In this document: positions 55,610-64,000 of the stretch, piece by piece
Position numbering within the stretch: the stretch's first letter is position 1
Layout: each line of letters opens with the position of its first letter
From: Leucobacter sp. L43
GTDB taxonomy: Bacteria > Actinomycetota > Actinomycetes > Actinomycetales > Microbacteriaceae
Length of the DNA: 64,000 nucleotides
Direction: 5' to 3'
Assembly (NCBI RefSeq): GCF_016597785.1
Contig: NZ_JAENJG010000001.1
Span: 1 to 64,000 of the forward strand
Notes under the pieces: generated by a model
The model's input: the letters and a program-made list of their open reading frames with translations, nothing else
Told to the model about the DNA's origin: nothing
Database searches by the model: none
Translations under genes and position numbers: made by a program

Positions 55610-55615
55610 TACACT
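55610..55615 (+). promoter_or_regulatory. -10 box of leaderless lipoprotein promoter
   Basis: TACACT ends six bases before the GTG start at 55622; no ribosome site. Confidence 0.45.
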
Positions 55616-55621
55616 GGGCGG

Positions 55622-56110
55622 GTGCCTGCTGCTCTGACGCCCCGTCGCCGTTCCGCTGTTCTCGCATCCATCGCGCTCGGTCTCAGCGCTGCATTGCTGT
55701 CCGGTTGCGCGCTGCTCGAAGGTCCGCAACCGGAAACGCCCGAGCGCACCGAAACGGCTGCTCCCGAGACGCCGCCCGAGTTCTTCCCGGAAGGCAGCGC
55801 GGAAGACAACCTGCCGTACTTCACGGAGGTGCTGCGTACCTTCAGCTCGGGGGAGGAGCCGGTGCAGGGCGCTCCGATCGTGCAGGCCGTCGCAGACGCC
55901 GGGTTCGATCGCACCGCGATGCAGGTGAGCTTCGATCAGAGCAAGACCAGCCTTCCGGCGGACAATATCTTCGTCTCGGTGCGCATCGGGTCGGATTGCC
56001 TCATCGGGCAGGTCATCGCTGCGGATCGCAGCTTCGTCGCGAAGAACGAACCGGCGGTCGGCCCCGCCGGCGACATCTGCTTGATCGGGCAAACGGCGCC
56101 GATCGGCTAA
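55622..56110 (+). CDS. Putative lipoprotein of unknown function
   Basis: 162 aa. Signal peptide with three Arg (8-10), a hydrophobic core (12-26) and the lipobox LLSGC, lipidated Cys at residue 29. The mature part is a Pro/Glu/Thr-rich linker (about 33-55) and a small domain (about 60-162) with two Cys (CLIGQV... DICLIGQ) that could form a disulfide. I do not recognise the domain by function. GTG 55622 is chosen from the TACACT box six bases before it; upstream in-frame codons to 55526 would put the signal peptide too far in. It lies upstream of ettA but a separate promoter intervenes. Confidence 0.75.
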   Translation: MPAALTPRRRSAVLASIALGLSAALLSGCALLEGPQPETPERTETAAPETPPEFFPEGSAEDNLPYFTEVLRTFSSGEEPVQGAPIVQAVADAGFDRTAMQVSFDQSKTSLPADNIFVSVRIGSDCLIGQVIAADRSFVAKNEPAVGPAGDICLIGQTAPIG

Positions 56111-56126
56111 GCGGCGCTCCTGGCGG

Positions 56127-56132
56127 TAGAGT
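56127..56132 (+). promoter_or_regulatory. Candidate -10 box of ettA
   Basis: TAGAGT, 66 bases before the ettA ATG. The predicted leader holds a hairpin at 56173-56188. Confidence 0.4.
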
Positions 56133-56172
56133 GGTGGCGATCCGCAACCCATCATTCCAATAAGGGAGTTCG

Positions 56173-56188
56173 GGGCGCCTCTGCGCCC
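56173..56188 (+). promoter_or_regulatory. Leader hairpin just before the ettA start
   Basis: Perfect GGGCGC-CTCT-GCGCCC stem-loop ending 10 bases before the ATG, in the place where a ribosome site would lie. No Shine-Dalgarno-like sequence is visible between the hairpin and the start. Confidence 0.5.
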
Positions 56189-56198
56189 GAGTGTGTAT

Positions 56199-57881
<1,683 letters not shown>

Positions 57882-57887
57882 TCGGGG

Positions 57888-57922
57888 ACGGGGCGCGCCT
57901 CGCGCACTGAGGCGCGCCCCGT
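57888..57922 (+). terminator. Terminator after ettA
   Basis: Perfect 13-bp stem ACGGGGCGCGCCT (57888-57900) and AGGCGCGCCCCGT (57910-57922), 9-base loop, six bases after the ettA stop. No T tract. Confidence 0.75.
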
Positions 57923-57960
57923 GCCGATCACGCGGTTCTGGCGAGACGAGAGGATTCGCA

Positions 57961-58428
57961 ATGGCACGCGCCCACATCGACATGGAGCTGCGCTGGGGCG
58001 ATCAGGATGCGTACGGGCACGTGAACAATGTGGCCTTCGCGCGCTTTCTCGAGGAAGCACGCGTGCGCACGTTCTGGCTCGGCTCCGGCCGCGAACGGAC
58101 CGGCATGGAGCGGCACTTCCGCAGTGACGACCCGTCCGGACCGAAGATGCTGGTCGCGAGTCAGCAGATCGAGTATCTTCGCGTGCTCGAATACTCGGAT
58201 CGGCCGATCCTCGTGGAGCTCTGGATCGGAAAGCTCGGCGGCTCGAGCCTCGAGGTGCACTACGAGATCGTCGACGGCGCGGCGAGCGGGCGTTCGGTCG
58301 TCGCCCGGGCGGTCTCTCACATTGTGATCGTCGACGGCGAGACGCTGCGGCCGATCCGGCTCTCGGACGCCGGGCGCGCTTCGGTGGCGGCGTGGATGGA
58401 CGCGCCGCTGGAGCTGCGCCGCCCCTGA
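57961..58428 (+). CDS. Hotdog-fold acyl-CoA thioesterase (4HBT family)
   Basis: 155 aa. Hotdog thioesterase with the 4HBT-type active-site segment WGDQDAYGHVNNVAFARFLEEAR (catalytic Asp before the long helix) and QQIEYLRVLEY. Hydrolyses acyl-CoA or aryl-CoA thioesters; the substrate is not known. ATG 57961 with AGAGGA upstream. It converges on a TesB-type thioesterase, so two unrelated thioesterases lie tail to tail. Confidence 0.88.
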   Translation: MARAHIDMELRWGDQDAYGHVNNVAFARFLEEARVRTFWLGSGRERTGMERHFRSDDPSGPKMLVASQQIEYLRVLEYSDRPILVELWIGKLGGSSLEVHYEIVDGAASGRSVVARAVSHIVIVDGETLRPIRLSDAGRASVAAWMDAPLELRRP

Positions 58429-58450
58429 ATGCGGCTCCGTTCCCCGCCGG

Positions 58451-59320
58451 TCAGCGCTGGCTCGGGAGGCGCATCATGCTCTCCTGCGCGACCGAGGCGA
58501 CGTGCACGCCGTCGCGATCGAAGAAGCGGCCGTTGGCCAGGCCTCGGCCGCCCTGGGAGGTGGGGGCGTCGAGCTCGTAGAGCAACCATTCGTCGACCCG
58601 GAACGGCCGGTGGAACCACATCGCGTGATCGAGACTCGCGGCGCGCATCCCGGGAGTGGCCCAGGGGAGACCGTGCCGTCGCGCCACCGGTTCGAGCAGC
58701 AGGTAGTCGCTGCCGAATGCGAGTGCGGCGGCGTTGAGGAGCGGAGACGCCTCGAACGGCTCACGGCTGCGCATCCACACGCGTTGCCTGGAGGTGCGTT
58801 CAGCGACCTCGAGGATGATGTCGGACTCCACGTATCGGAAGTCGAAGGGGCGATCGAGCACCCAGGATGCGCGGCCGTTGCCGGAGAGGTGGCCGTACTT
58901 CTCCCACACGGTCGGGAGCGATTCCGGGTCGGGGAGCCCGCTGAGATCGATCTGCTCCTGATGCTCCAGCCCGGGGTCTTCGGTTTGGAAGGACGCGATC
59001 ATCGACATCCGAGCCTCACCGTGCTGGTACGCCTGCACCCGACGCGTCGAGAACGAGCGTCCGTCGTGGAGGCGATCCACCTCGAACGTCATGCGCGCGT
59101 CGGCGTCGCCGGGCCTGAGGAAGTACCCGTGCATGGAGTGGATCTCGCGGTCGTTCGGCACTGTTCGGCCAGCGGCCGCGATCGCCTGGCCGAGCACCTG
59201 GCCGCCGAACGAACGGCCGTGCGGCGTGGGGAGCGGAGGGCCCGTGAGGATGTCCTCTCGCGTGCGCGCTCCGGAGTCGAGCACGGTCAGCATGTCCATG
59301 AGCCCTTGCGTCGCGGTCAT
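58451..59320 (-). CDS. tesB: Acyl-CoA thioesterase II (TesB)
   Basis: 289 aa double-hotdog enzyme. GRSFGGQVLGQAIAAAGRTV near the N-terminus, HSMHGYFLRPGD, GSDYLLLEPVARRHG and the C-terminal SLDHAMWFHRPFRVDEWLLYE are TesB signatures. Hydrolyses medium and long acyl-CoAs. Start ATG 59320 with GGAGGATCA; the open frame continues upstream without similarity. Confidence 0.93.
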   Translation of the reverse strand: MTATQGLMDMLTVLDSGARTREDILTGPPLPTPHGRSFGGQVLGQAIAAAGRTVPNDREIHSMHGYFLRPGDADARMTFEVDRLHDGRSFSTRRVQAYQHGEARMSMIASFQTEDPGLEHQEQIDLSGLPDPESLPTVWEKYGHLSGNGRASWVLDRPFDFRYVESDIILEVAERTSRQRVWMRSREPFEASPLLNAAALAFGSDYLLLEPVARRHGLPWATPGMRAASLDHAMWFHRPFRVDEWLLYELDAPTSQGGRGLANGRFFDRDGVHVASVAQESMMRLPSQR

Positions 59321-59409
59321 TGATCCTCCGTTGTCAGCACGCGGGAAACGTTGAAACCAGTCTATGCGCGGCGGGGCCCCGGCCCGCTCCGCGTCCCGTG
59401 GCAGCCCAC

Positions 59410-59415
59410 TAGACT
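59410..59415 (+). promoter_or_regulatory. -10 box of the unknown gene at 59424
   Basis: TAGACT ends eight bases before the ATG with no ribosome site, a likely leaderless promoter. Confidence 0.45.
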
Positions 59416-59423
59416 CTGGCCGT

Positions 59424-60071
59424 ATGCCCGAGACGATGCAGCTTTCCGACGCCGCCACACGCGACGACCTGCGGATATTCCTGGAACGCCTGCTGCGCGC
59501 GGGGCAGCCCGATGTGCGCATGACCTCCCGCGGTGCGGCGCTGGCGGTCTACGGATGCACGCAAGCGCCGCGCGGCATCACCGATACCGTGCCCGTCGTG
59601 CTCGTCATGCGCGCGTTCGCGCTGAGCGACGCGCCGGGGACGCCGGTCGACGTCACCGTGCCCGGCCGGGCTCTGCTCGACCGGATCGCCCGGATGGGAT
59701 TCGCGGGACGCGAGCTGGAGATCCCCGTGTCGAGTCCGATGGCGGCATGGGCCGGTGTGCTGCCGCCCGCCGCCGGGTGGACCGCCGCCGGCGTGCTGGA
59801 TGCTGCGTCGCTGAGTGCGGTCGCGGAGGAGGGGATCGGCCGCGTGGCGGCCTCGCTCCCGGCAGACCCGGGCGAGGCCGTCGTTCACCGTGTGCGCGCT
59901 TCGGTCTGGGGGCTGGAGGTCGCCCCCGGCATCCCGGCGGCCGCGGCCTTCGCTGCCGAGGCGATGGGTTTCTTGACGGGTGCTGACACCGCGGATGTCT
60001 CCCGATCACTGACGTGGATTCGCGTGTCCACGCCGCGCGGCCATGTCCTCGTCCGCTCGCTCATCGGGTAG
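59424..60071 (+). CDS. Conserved-looking protein of unknown function
   Basis: 215 aa, soluble, no signal peptide or membrane helix. I do not recognise a family. It has a mix of short strands and helices (DDLRIFLERLLRAG; ALAVYGCTQAPRGITDTVPVVLVMRAFAL; VDVTVPGRALLDRIARMG; a C-terminal LTWIRVSTPRGHVLVRSLIG), one Cys (residue 45), and codon use like its neighbours, so it is a real gene. It lies between tesB (divergent) and rpoZ, in the place where gmk is found in many actinobacteria, but has no P-loop and so is not gmk. Start ATG 59424 fixed by the -10 box. Confidence 0.75.
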   Translation: MPETMQLSDAATRDDLRIFLERLLRAGQPDVRMTSRGAALAVYGCTQAPRGITDTVPVVLVMRAFALSDAPGTPVDVTVPGRALLDRIARMGFAGRELEIPVSSPMAAWAGVLPPAAGWTAAGVLDAASLSAVAEEGIGRVAASLPADPGEAVVHRVRASVWGLEVAPGIPAAAAFAAEAMGFLTGADTADVSRSLTWIRVSTPRGHVLVRSLIG

Positions 60072-60130
60072 TCGACCCGTGGAGTCGGGGCGATCCAGTC
60101 GTCCGACCAGCGGAGTCGGCATTCCTCAGG

Positions 60131-60136
60131 TAGGAT
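60131..60136 (+). promoter_or_regulatory. Candidate -10 box of rpoZ
   Basis: TAGGAT, 27 bases before the rpoZ ATG, followed by GAGGAG in the leader. Confidence 0.4.
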
Positions 60137-60163
60137 AGGACGGTCAACTAGAGGAGTGTGTAC

Positions 60164-60451
60164 ATGGCCAATCCCAACGGCATCATCGACCCGCCCATCG
60201 ACGATCTGCTCGAGAAGGTCGATTCGAAGTACGCCTTGGTGGTCTTCGCCTCGCAGCGTGCGCGGCAGATCAACGATTACTACACGGATCTGCACGACGG
60301 CAATCTGTTCGACAACGTCGGCCCGCTGGTCGACTCGTCGGTGGACGACAAGCCGCTTTCGATCGCGCTGCACGAGATCGTCGAGGGCAAGCTCACGATG
60401 ACGCGTCGCGCCGAAGAGGCCGCTGCGTCCGACGAGCTCGAAGAAGCGTAA
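60164..60451 (+). CDS. rpoZ: RNA polymerase omega subunit
   Basis: 95 aa. [29 protein letters not shown] is the omega signature around conserved Arg residues, and [16 protein letters not shown] follows. Stabilises the beta' subunit. ATG 60164 has GAGGAG seven bases upstream; GTG 60158 is too close to the site. In most actinobacteria rpoZ is followed by coaBC and then metK; here the next gene is metK, 119 bp away. Confidence 0.94.
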   Translation: MANPNGIIDPPIDDLLEKVDSKYALVVFASQRARQINDYYTDLHDGNLFDNVGPLVDSSVDDKPLSIALHEIVEGKLTMTRRAEEAAASDELEEA

Positions 60452-60457
60452 TCTTCA

Positions 60458-60543
60458 GCTGCATTCGCAGCAGTGTCGGTGGCGTCGGATACCCTGAACA
60501 GGGTCCGGCGCCACTGGCGTTTCCGGCCGGGGTTTCCTCCCCG
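60458..60543 (+). ncRNA. Structured leader of metK, candidate cis-regulatory RNA
   Basis: The rpoZ-metK spacer encodes three successive hairpins. First, GCTGC-ATTC-GCAGC (60458-60471). Second, a long stem of 17 pairs (60477-60488 and 60491-60495 with 60500-60516) with a 2-base AT bulge and a GAAC tetraloop. Third, CGGGG-TTTCCT-CCCCG (60528-60543). The ribosome site GAGGAG (60561-60566) is left free. It does not match a SAM-riboswitch consensus that I can recall. The long hairpin could also be a terminator of rpoZ, but no U tract follows. Confidence 0.5.
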
Positions 60544-60570
60544 CATCCGCCCGTCATCTTGAGGAGTACC

Positions 60571-61767
60571 GTGTCGTTGCGCCAGTTCACGTCAGAATCA
60601 GTCACCGAGGGGCACCCCGACAAGATCTGCGATCGCATCTCCGACACGATTCTCGACGCGATGCTCGCGCAGGATCCCGGCGCTCGCGTAGCGGTGGAGA
60701 CGCTCGTGACGACCGGGCTCGTGCACGTCGCTGGTGAGGTGTCGACGAGCGGATACGTCGAGATCCCGCAGCTGGTGCGCGACGCGGTTCGAGAGATCGG
60801 CTATACGAGCTCCGAGATGGGGTTCGACGCGTCGTCGTGCGGCGTCTCCGTTTCGATCGGTCAGCAGTCGCCCGACATCGCGGGTGGCGTCGACACCTCG
60901 CTCGAGGTGCGCAGCGGCTCCGATGATGCCGACGACGAGCTCAACCGGCAGGGAGCCGGCGACCAGGGAATCATGTTCGGGTTCGCGACCGATGAGACGC
61001 CGGAACTCCATCCGTTGCCGAGCTGGATCGCGCACCGGCTGGCCGAGCGCCTCACCGAAGTGCGAAAGAGCGGGGAGCTTCCCGAGCTGCGCCCGGACGG
61101 CAAGACGCAGGTGACGATCGGCTACGACGGCGATCGGGCAGCGAGTGTCGAGGCGATCGTCGTGTCGACCCAGCACCACGTCGACATGACGCAACCGGCA
61201 TTGAGAGATGCGGTCGAGCGTTTGGTGATCCGCCCGGTGCTCGAGCGCGTCGAACTCGCGAGCGCTCAGGCCGAGCTGTTCATCAACCCGGCCGGGCCCT
61301 TCGTCGTCGGCGGTCCGATGGGCGACGCCGGACTCACCGGACGCAAGATCATCATCGACACCTACGGCGGCGCCAGCCGTCACGGCGGCGGTGCCTTCAG
61401 CGGCAAGGATCCGTCCAAGGTCGACCGCTCCGCGGCCTACGCGATGCGCTGGGTCGCGAAGCACGTGGTGCGCGCCGGTCTCGCTGCGCGCGCGGAGCTG
61501 CAGGTCGCCTACGCGATCGGACGTGCGCATCCCGTCGGGTTGTACGTCGAGACGTTCGGCACGGAGACGGTGCCGCTCGACCGGATCGAACGAGCCGTTC
61601 GCGACGTCTTCGACCTGCGCCCACTCGCGATCATCCGCGACCTCGAGCTGCTGCGCCCGATCTATGCGCAGACGAGCGCGTACGGCCACTTCGGGCGCGA
61701 ACTGCCCGAGTTCACCTGGGAGTCCACTCCTCGCGTCGCCGAGTTGCGGGCCGCCGCGGGCCTGTAG
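60571..61767 (+). CDS. metK: S-adenosylmethionine synthetase
   Basis: 398 aa. Makes S-adenosylmethionine from ATP and methionine. [19 protein letters not shown] (H15, D17), [10 protein letters not shown] (ATP), [19 protein letters not shown] and the conserved DTYGG motif. GTG 60571 is chosen: GAGGAG lies five bases upstream, while ATG-like codons at 60559 overlap that site. Upstream of priA by 9 bases. Confidence 0.97.
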   Translation: MSLRQFTSESVTEGHPDKICDRISDTILDAMLAQDPGARVAVETLVTTGLVHVAGEVSTSGYVEIPQLVRDAVREIGYTSSEMGFDASSCGVSVSIGQQSPDIAGGVDTSLEVRSGSDDADDELNRQGAGDQGIMFGFATDETPELHPLPSWIAHRLAERLTEVRKSGELPELRPDGKTQVTIGYDGDRAASVEAIVVSTQHHVDMTQPALRDAVERLVIRPVLERVELASAQAELFINPAGPFVVGGPMGDAGLTGRKIIIDTYGGASRHGGGAFSGKDPSKVDRSAAYAMRWVAKHVVRAGLAARAELQVAYAIGRAHPVGLYVETFGTETVPLDRIERAVRDVFDLRPLAIIRDLELLRPIYAQTSAYGHFGRELPEFTWESTPRVAELRAAAGL

Positions 61768-61776
61768 GCGAGCCGC

Positions 61777-63828
61777 ATGCCGGCCGCGACAGCGTTCACG
61801 ACGGCTGAATCAGCGCAGGGGCGACCCATCGCCCAGATCCTGCTCGATTCGGCGCTCCCGCAGCTCGACCATCTCTTCGACTACGCCGTACCGCCTGAGC
61901 TCGCCGACGACATCCGCGTCGGCCAGCGCGTGCGCGTGCCCTTTCGCTCGAAGGAGCGGAAGACCTTCGGGTACGTGATCGGCTTCGCCGACCGCAGCGA
62001 CTTCGGTGGGGAGCTCTCGCCGATCGCCGACATCGTGACCCTCGTGCCCGTGCTCTCCGCCGAGGTGTGGAGGCTCGCCCGAGCGGTCGCCGATCGGGCC
62101 GGCGGGTCAGCGGGCGACATCCTGCGGCTCGCGATCCCTACCCGCCAGGTGCGCGTCGAGAAGCAGCATCTCGCTGCGCGGGCGGCCGCGGAAGCTGACG
62201 CGGCCACTCCCGACGCCGCCGAGCCTGAGGTCGAAGAGCCGGAGGTCGAAGAGCCGGGAACGCCGGAGCAGGGCATCGCCGAGCAACTGGTCGGCGGCTC
62301 CCGCCTGGCACTCACCGCTTCGCACGGGCCCGATCGGCTGCACACCGGCGAATGGGTCGGCGGCTGGGCGGTGCAACTCGCCCGCACGGCGCTCGCCGTG
62401 CACGCGCTCGGACGCAGCGCGATCCTCATCGCGCCCGATTACCGCGACCTGGACCAATTGCGCGACGCCCTCGCAGCGCTCGGGCACGAGGACGTCGTTC
62501 GCGTCGATTCCCGGCAGTCGAACGCGGAGCGCTACGCCGGCTTCCTGCGCGCTCGCGACCCGGAGCCCCGCGTCATCCTCGGCAATCGGTCCGCCGTCTA
62601 CGCCCCGGCCCACGCGCTCGGGGCCATCATCATGTGGGACGACGGCGACCCCGTGCTCGCCGAGCCGCTCGCTCCGTACGTGCATGCCCGCGACGCCGCG
62701 CTCGTCAGAGCCGAGCAGGAATCGGCCGGCCTGTTCTTCGCCGCGCACGCCCGCAGTGCCGAGGTGCAGCGGCTCGTCGACCTTGGGTACGTGCACGCGC
62801 AGCGCAACCCGCCGAAGCGCGCCCGCGTGGTGCACGCGGACGCATCGCTCGCGCCCGACGCCTTCGCGGGGCGCGTTCCCGAGTTCGCGGCGAGGACGAT
62901 TCGCGAGGGACTGCGCACCGGCCCCGTACTCGTGCAGGTCGCGACGCCCGGCTACGCCCCGGTTGCGGTGTGTGAAGACTGCGGCGACCTCGCGCGCTGC
63001 GGTGTCTGCAACGGGCCGATCGGCTTCCGGGTGATCGGGCGCGCCTCATGCCGGTGGTGCGGCGAGTACGCGAGCGACTGGCACTGCCGCACCTGCGACG
63101 GCAGACGACTCGTGGAGCGGGGCATGGGGTCGGGGCGCACCGTCGAGCAGTTCGAGCGCCAGTTCGAGGGCGCCAGAGTCCTGCTCAGCGACGGCGAGCA
63201 TCCCCGCGAGCGCGTGGACGCTCGCCCGGCTATCGTGGTCGCCACCCGCGGGGCCGAGCCGCTGGCGGCGGGGGGATATCGCGCCGTCGTGCTGCTCGAC
63301 GCCGAGCGCCTGCTCAGCATCGAGACGCTGCGTGCGGGTGAGGACTGCCTGCGCTGGTGGGAGAACGCGGCTGCGCTCACCGCCCCAGACGGCGTCTGCC
63401 TGATGGCCTCGGGCGGCGGGCCGGTGGTGCGCGCATTCGTCACCGGACGCGCGGATGAATGGTTGCACGGGGAGCTGCGCGATCGGCATGCCCTCCGCTA
63501 CCCCCCTGCCGTGCGCGTGGCCAGCGTGAGCGGCGGGCCCGAGGAGGTCCAGCGCGCGCTGCAGCAGCTCGAGTCGTTGCCGGGCGTCGATCATCTCGGC
63601 CCGACTCCGCTTCCCCCCGGCGGCATCGCGAAGACCCCGCAGGGACTCGTCCGCGCGATCGTCCGCTTCGATTACGGCCACGGTGCGGAGGTCGCGAGGC
63701 GATTGCGCGGTGCGCTGGTCTCAGACGCGGCCGGGTCCGCGTCCCGCACGCGGGGCCGCGCCCCCGGTCGAGCGCGGCCAGAGGCGCTCAGGCTCCGGTT
63801 CGACGATCGCGGAGTCTTCGACGGATGA
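61777..63828 (+). CDS. priA: Primosomal protein PriA, ATPase-degenerate actinobacterial type
   Basis: 683 aa. 3'-DNA-binding domain at the N-terminus (QILLDSALPQLDHLFDYAVP), degenerate helicase lobes, and two zinc sites built by eight Cys (399, 402, 408, 411, 425, 428, 437, 440: CEDC, CGVC, CRWC, CRTC). The Walker A position reads LHTGEWVGGWAVQL, without GKT, and the DEAH-box position reads WDDGDP (287-292), so helicase activity is not expected. This is typical of actinobacterial PriA and is annotated as probable replication protein. A Glu/Pro-rich linker (about 145-175) is present. Start ATG 61777 is nine bases after metK. Confidence 0.92.
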   Translation: MPAATAFTTAESAQGRPIAQILLDSALPQLDHLFDYAVPPELADDIRVGQRVRVPFRSKERKTFGYVIGFADRSDFGGELSPIADIVTLVPVLSAEVWRLARAVADRAGGSAGDILRLAIPTRQVRVEKQHLAARAAAEADAATPDAAEPEVEEPEVEEPGTPEQGIAEQLVGGSRLALTASHGPDRLHTGEWVGGWAVQLARTALAVHALGRSAILIAPDYRDLDQLRDALAALGHEDVVRVDSRQSNAERYAGFLRARDPEPRVILGNRSAVYAPAHALGAIIMWDDGDPVLAEPLAPYVHARDAALVRAEQESAGLFFAAHARSAEVQRLVDLGYVHAQRNPPKRARVVHADASLAPDAFAGRVPEFAARTIREGLRTGPVLVQVATPGYAPVAVCEDCGDLARCGVCNGPIGFRVIGRASCRWCGEYASDWHCRTCDGRRLVERGMGSGRTVEQFERQFEGARVLLSDGEHPRERVDARPAIVVATRGAEPLAAGGYRAVVLLDAERLLSIETLRAGEDCLRWWENAAALTAPDGVCLMASGGGPVVRAFVTGRADEWLHGELRDRHALRYPPAVRVASVSGGPEEVQRALQQLESLPGVDHLGPTPLPPGGIAKTPQGLVRAIVRFDYGHGAEVARRLRGALVSDAAGSASRTRGRAPGRARPEALRLRFDDRGVFDG

Positions 63829-63870
63829 CGGGTGGATCTGGTGCGCGCGGCGGGAGCGGTGCGGGCGTGG

Positions 63871-63876
63871 GAGAAT
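63871..63876 (+). promoter_or_regulatory. Candidate -10 box of leaderless fmt promoter
   Basis: GAGAAT, a weak TAGAAT-like hexamer, ends six bases before the fmt ATG; no ribosome site is present. Confidence 0.35.
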
Positions 63877-63882
63877 GGCCGG

Positions 63883-64000
63883 ATGCGGATCGTCTTTGCC
63901 GGAACCCCTGAGTTCGCCGTACCCAGTCTCCACGCGCTTCGCGCCGCCGGGCACGAAGTCGTGGGAGTGGTCACCCGCGAGGATGCTCCGCTCGGGCGGA
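63883..64000 (+). CDS. fmt: Methionyl-tRNA formyltransferase, 5' part (3' truncated by window edge)
   Basis: Visible 39 residues begin [19 protein letters not shown], the invariant N-terminal Rossmann-like start of Fmt, and run to [10 protein letters not shown]. Formylates initiator Met-tRNA. The order metK-priA-fmt is standard in actinobacteria. The gene continues beyond the window. Confidence 0.95.
   Translation, partial: MRIVFAGTPEFAVPSLHALRAAGHEVVGVVTREDAPLGR

Noticed and set aside
55352-55621. LexA (SOS) box before ssb
   Set aside because: No TCGAAC-N4-GTTCGA-like sequence is present; only other inverted repeats.
60452-60570. SAM riboswitch upstream of metK
   Set aside because: No SAM-I/IV, SAM-II or SAM-III consensus core could be matched by eye. 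Kept only as a structured leader of unknown type.

Overview
High-GC chromosomal DNA from an actinobacterium, best read as a member of the Microbacteriaceae (Leucobacter/Microbacterium type). The basis is the gene content and order: class II DAHP synthase beside a PknL-type kinase, GarA/OdhI followed by MerR regulators, Wag31/SepF beside ftsZ, and a PriA without an ATPase. The MurE also has an altered diamino-acid specificity loop, as expected in a family whose peptidoglycan is not diaminopimelate-based. The window is almost entirely core genome. I found no prophage, insertion sequence, CRISPR array or tRNA gene.

Layout. (1) 1-6.7 kb: the 3' end of a 5S rRNA gene with its terminator, then a six-gene Mrp Na+/H+ antiporter operon (mnhA-B fused, C, D, E, F, G). 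(2) 6.7-18.6 kb: a central-carbon and regulatory block with the glyoxylate shunt (aceB, aceA) divergent from its RamB-type regulator, garA/odhI, two MerR regulators (FtsR-like and Rv1830-like), an orphan parA, pyruvate carboxylase and a peptide deformylase. (3) 18.6-26.9 kb: lipid and signalling genes: acyl-CoA synthetase, acylglycerolphosphate acyltransferase, class II DAHP synthase, a PASTA-containing Ser/Thr kinase, its Rv2175c-like partner, a polyprenyl diphosphate synthase and a DUF3040 membrane protein. (4) 27.2-46.9 kb: the division and cell-wall cluster mraZ-rsmH-ftsL-ftsI-murE-murF-mraY-murD-ftsW-murG-murC-ftsQ-ftsZ-yggS-sepF-yggT-wag31-lspA-rluD. (5) 46.9-49.8 kb: a glycosyltransferase and an acyltransferase, the only accessory-looking genes. 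(6) 49.8-64 kb: dnaE, nadE-msrA, a second-type ssb, a lipoprotein, ettA, two thioesterases, an unknown gene, rpoZ-metK-priA and the start of fmt.

How the parts connect. The carbon block holds enzymes and regulators of the oxaloacetate/2-oxoglutarate node (isocitrate lyase, malate synthase, pyruvate carboxylase, GarA/OdhI). The FtsR-like regulator encoded there probably acts on the division cluster 29 kb away. A 19-bp palindrome in front of the second MerR gene reappears in degenerate form in front of ftsZ. The mraZ promoter carries three phased AAGTGGAG boxes. At least ten genes have an actinobacterial -10 hexamer ending 6-8 nt before the start codon, so leaderless transcription looks common. 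The rpoZ-metK spacer encodes a strong 17-bp hairpin and two smaller ones, and is the best candidate here for an undescribed RNA element. All functional names are from reading the sequence; no database search was run.
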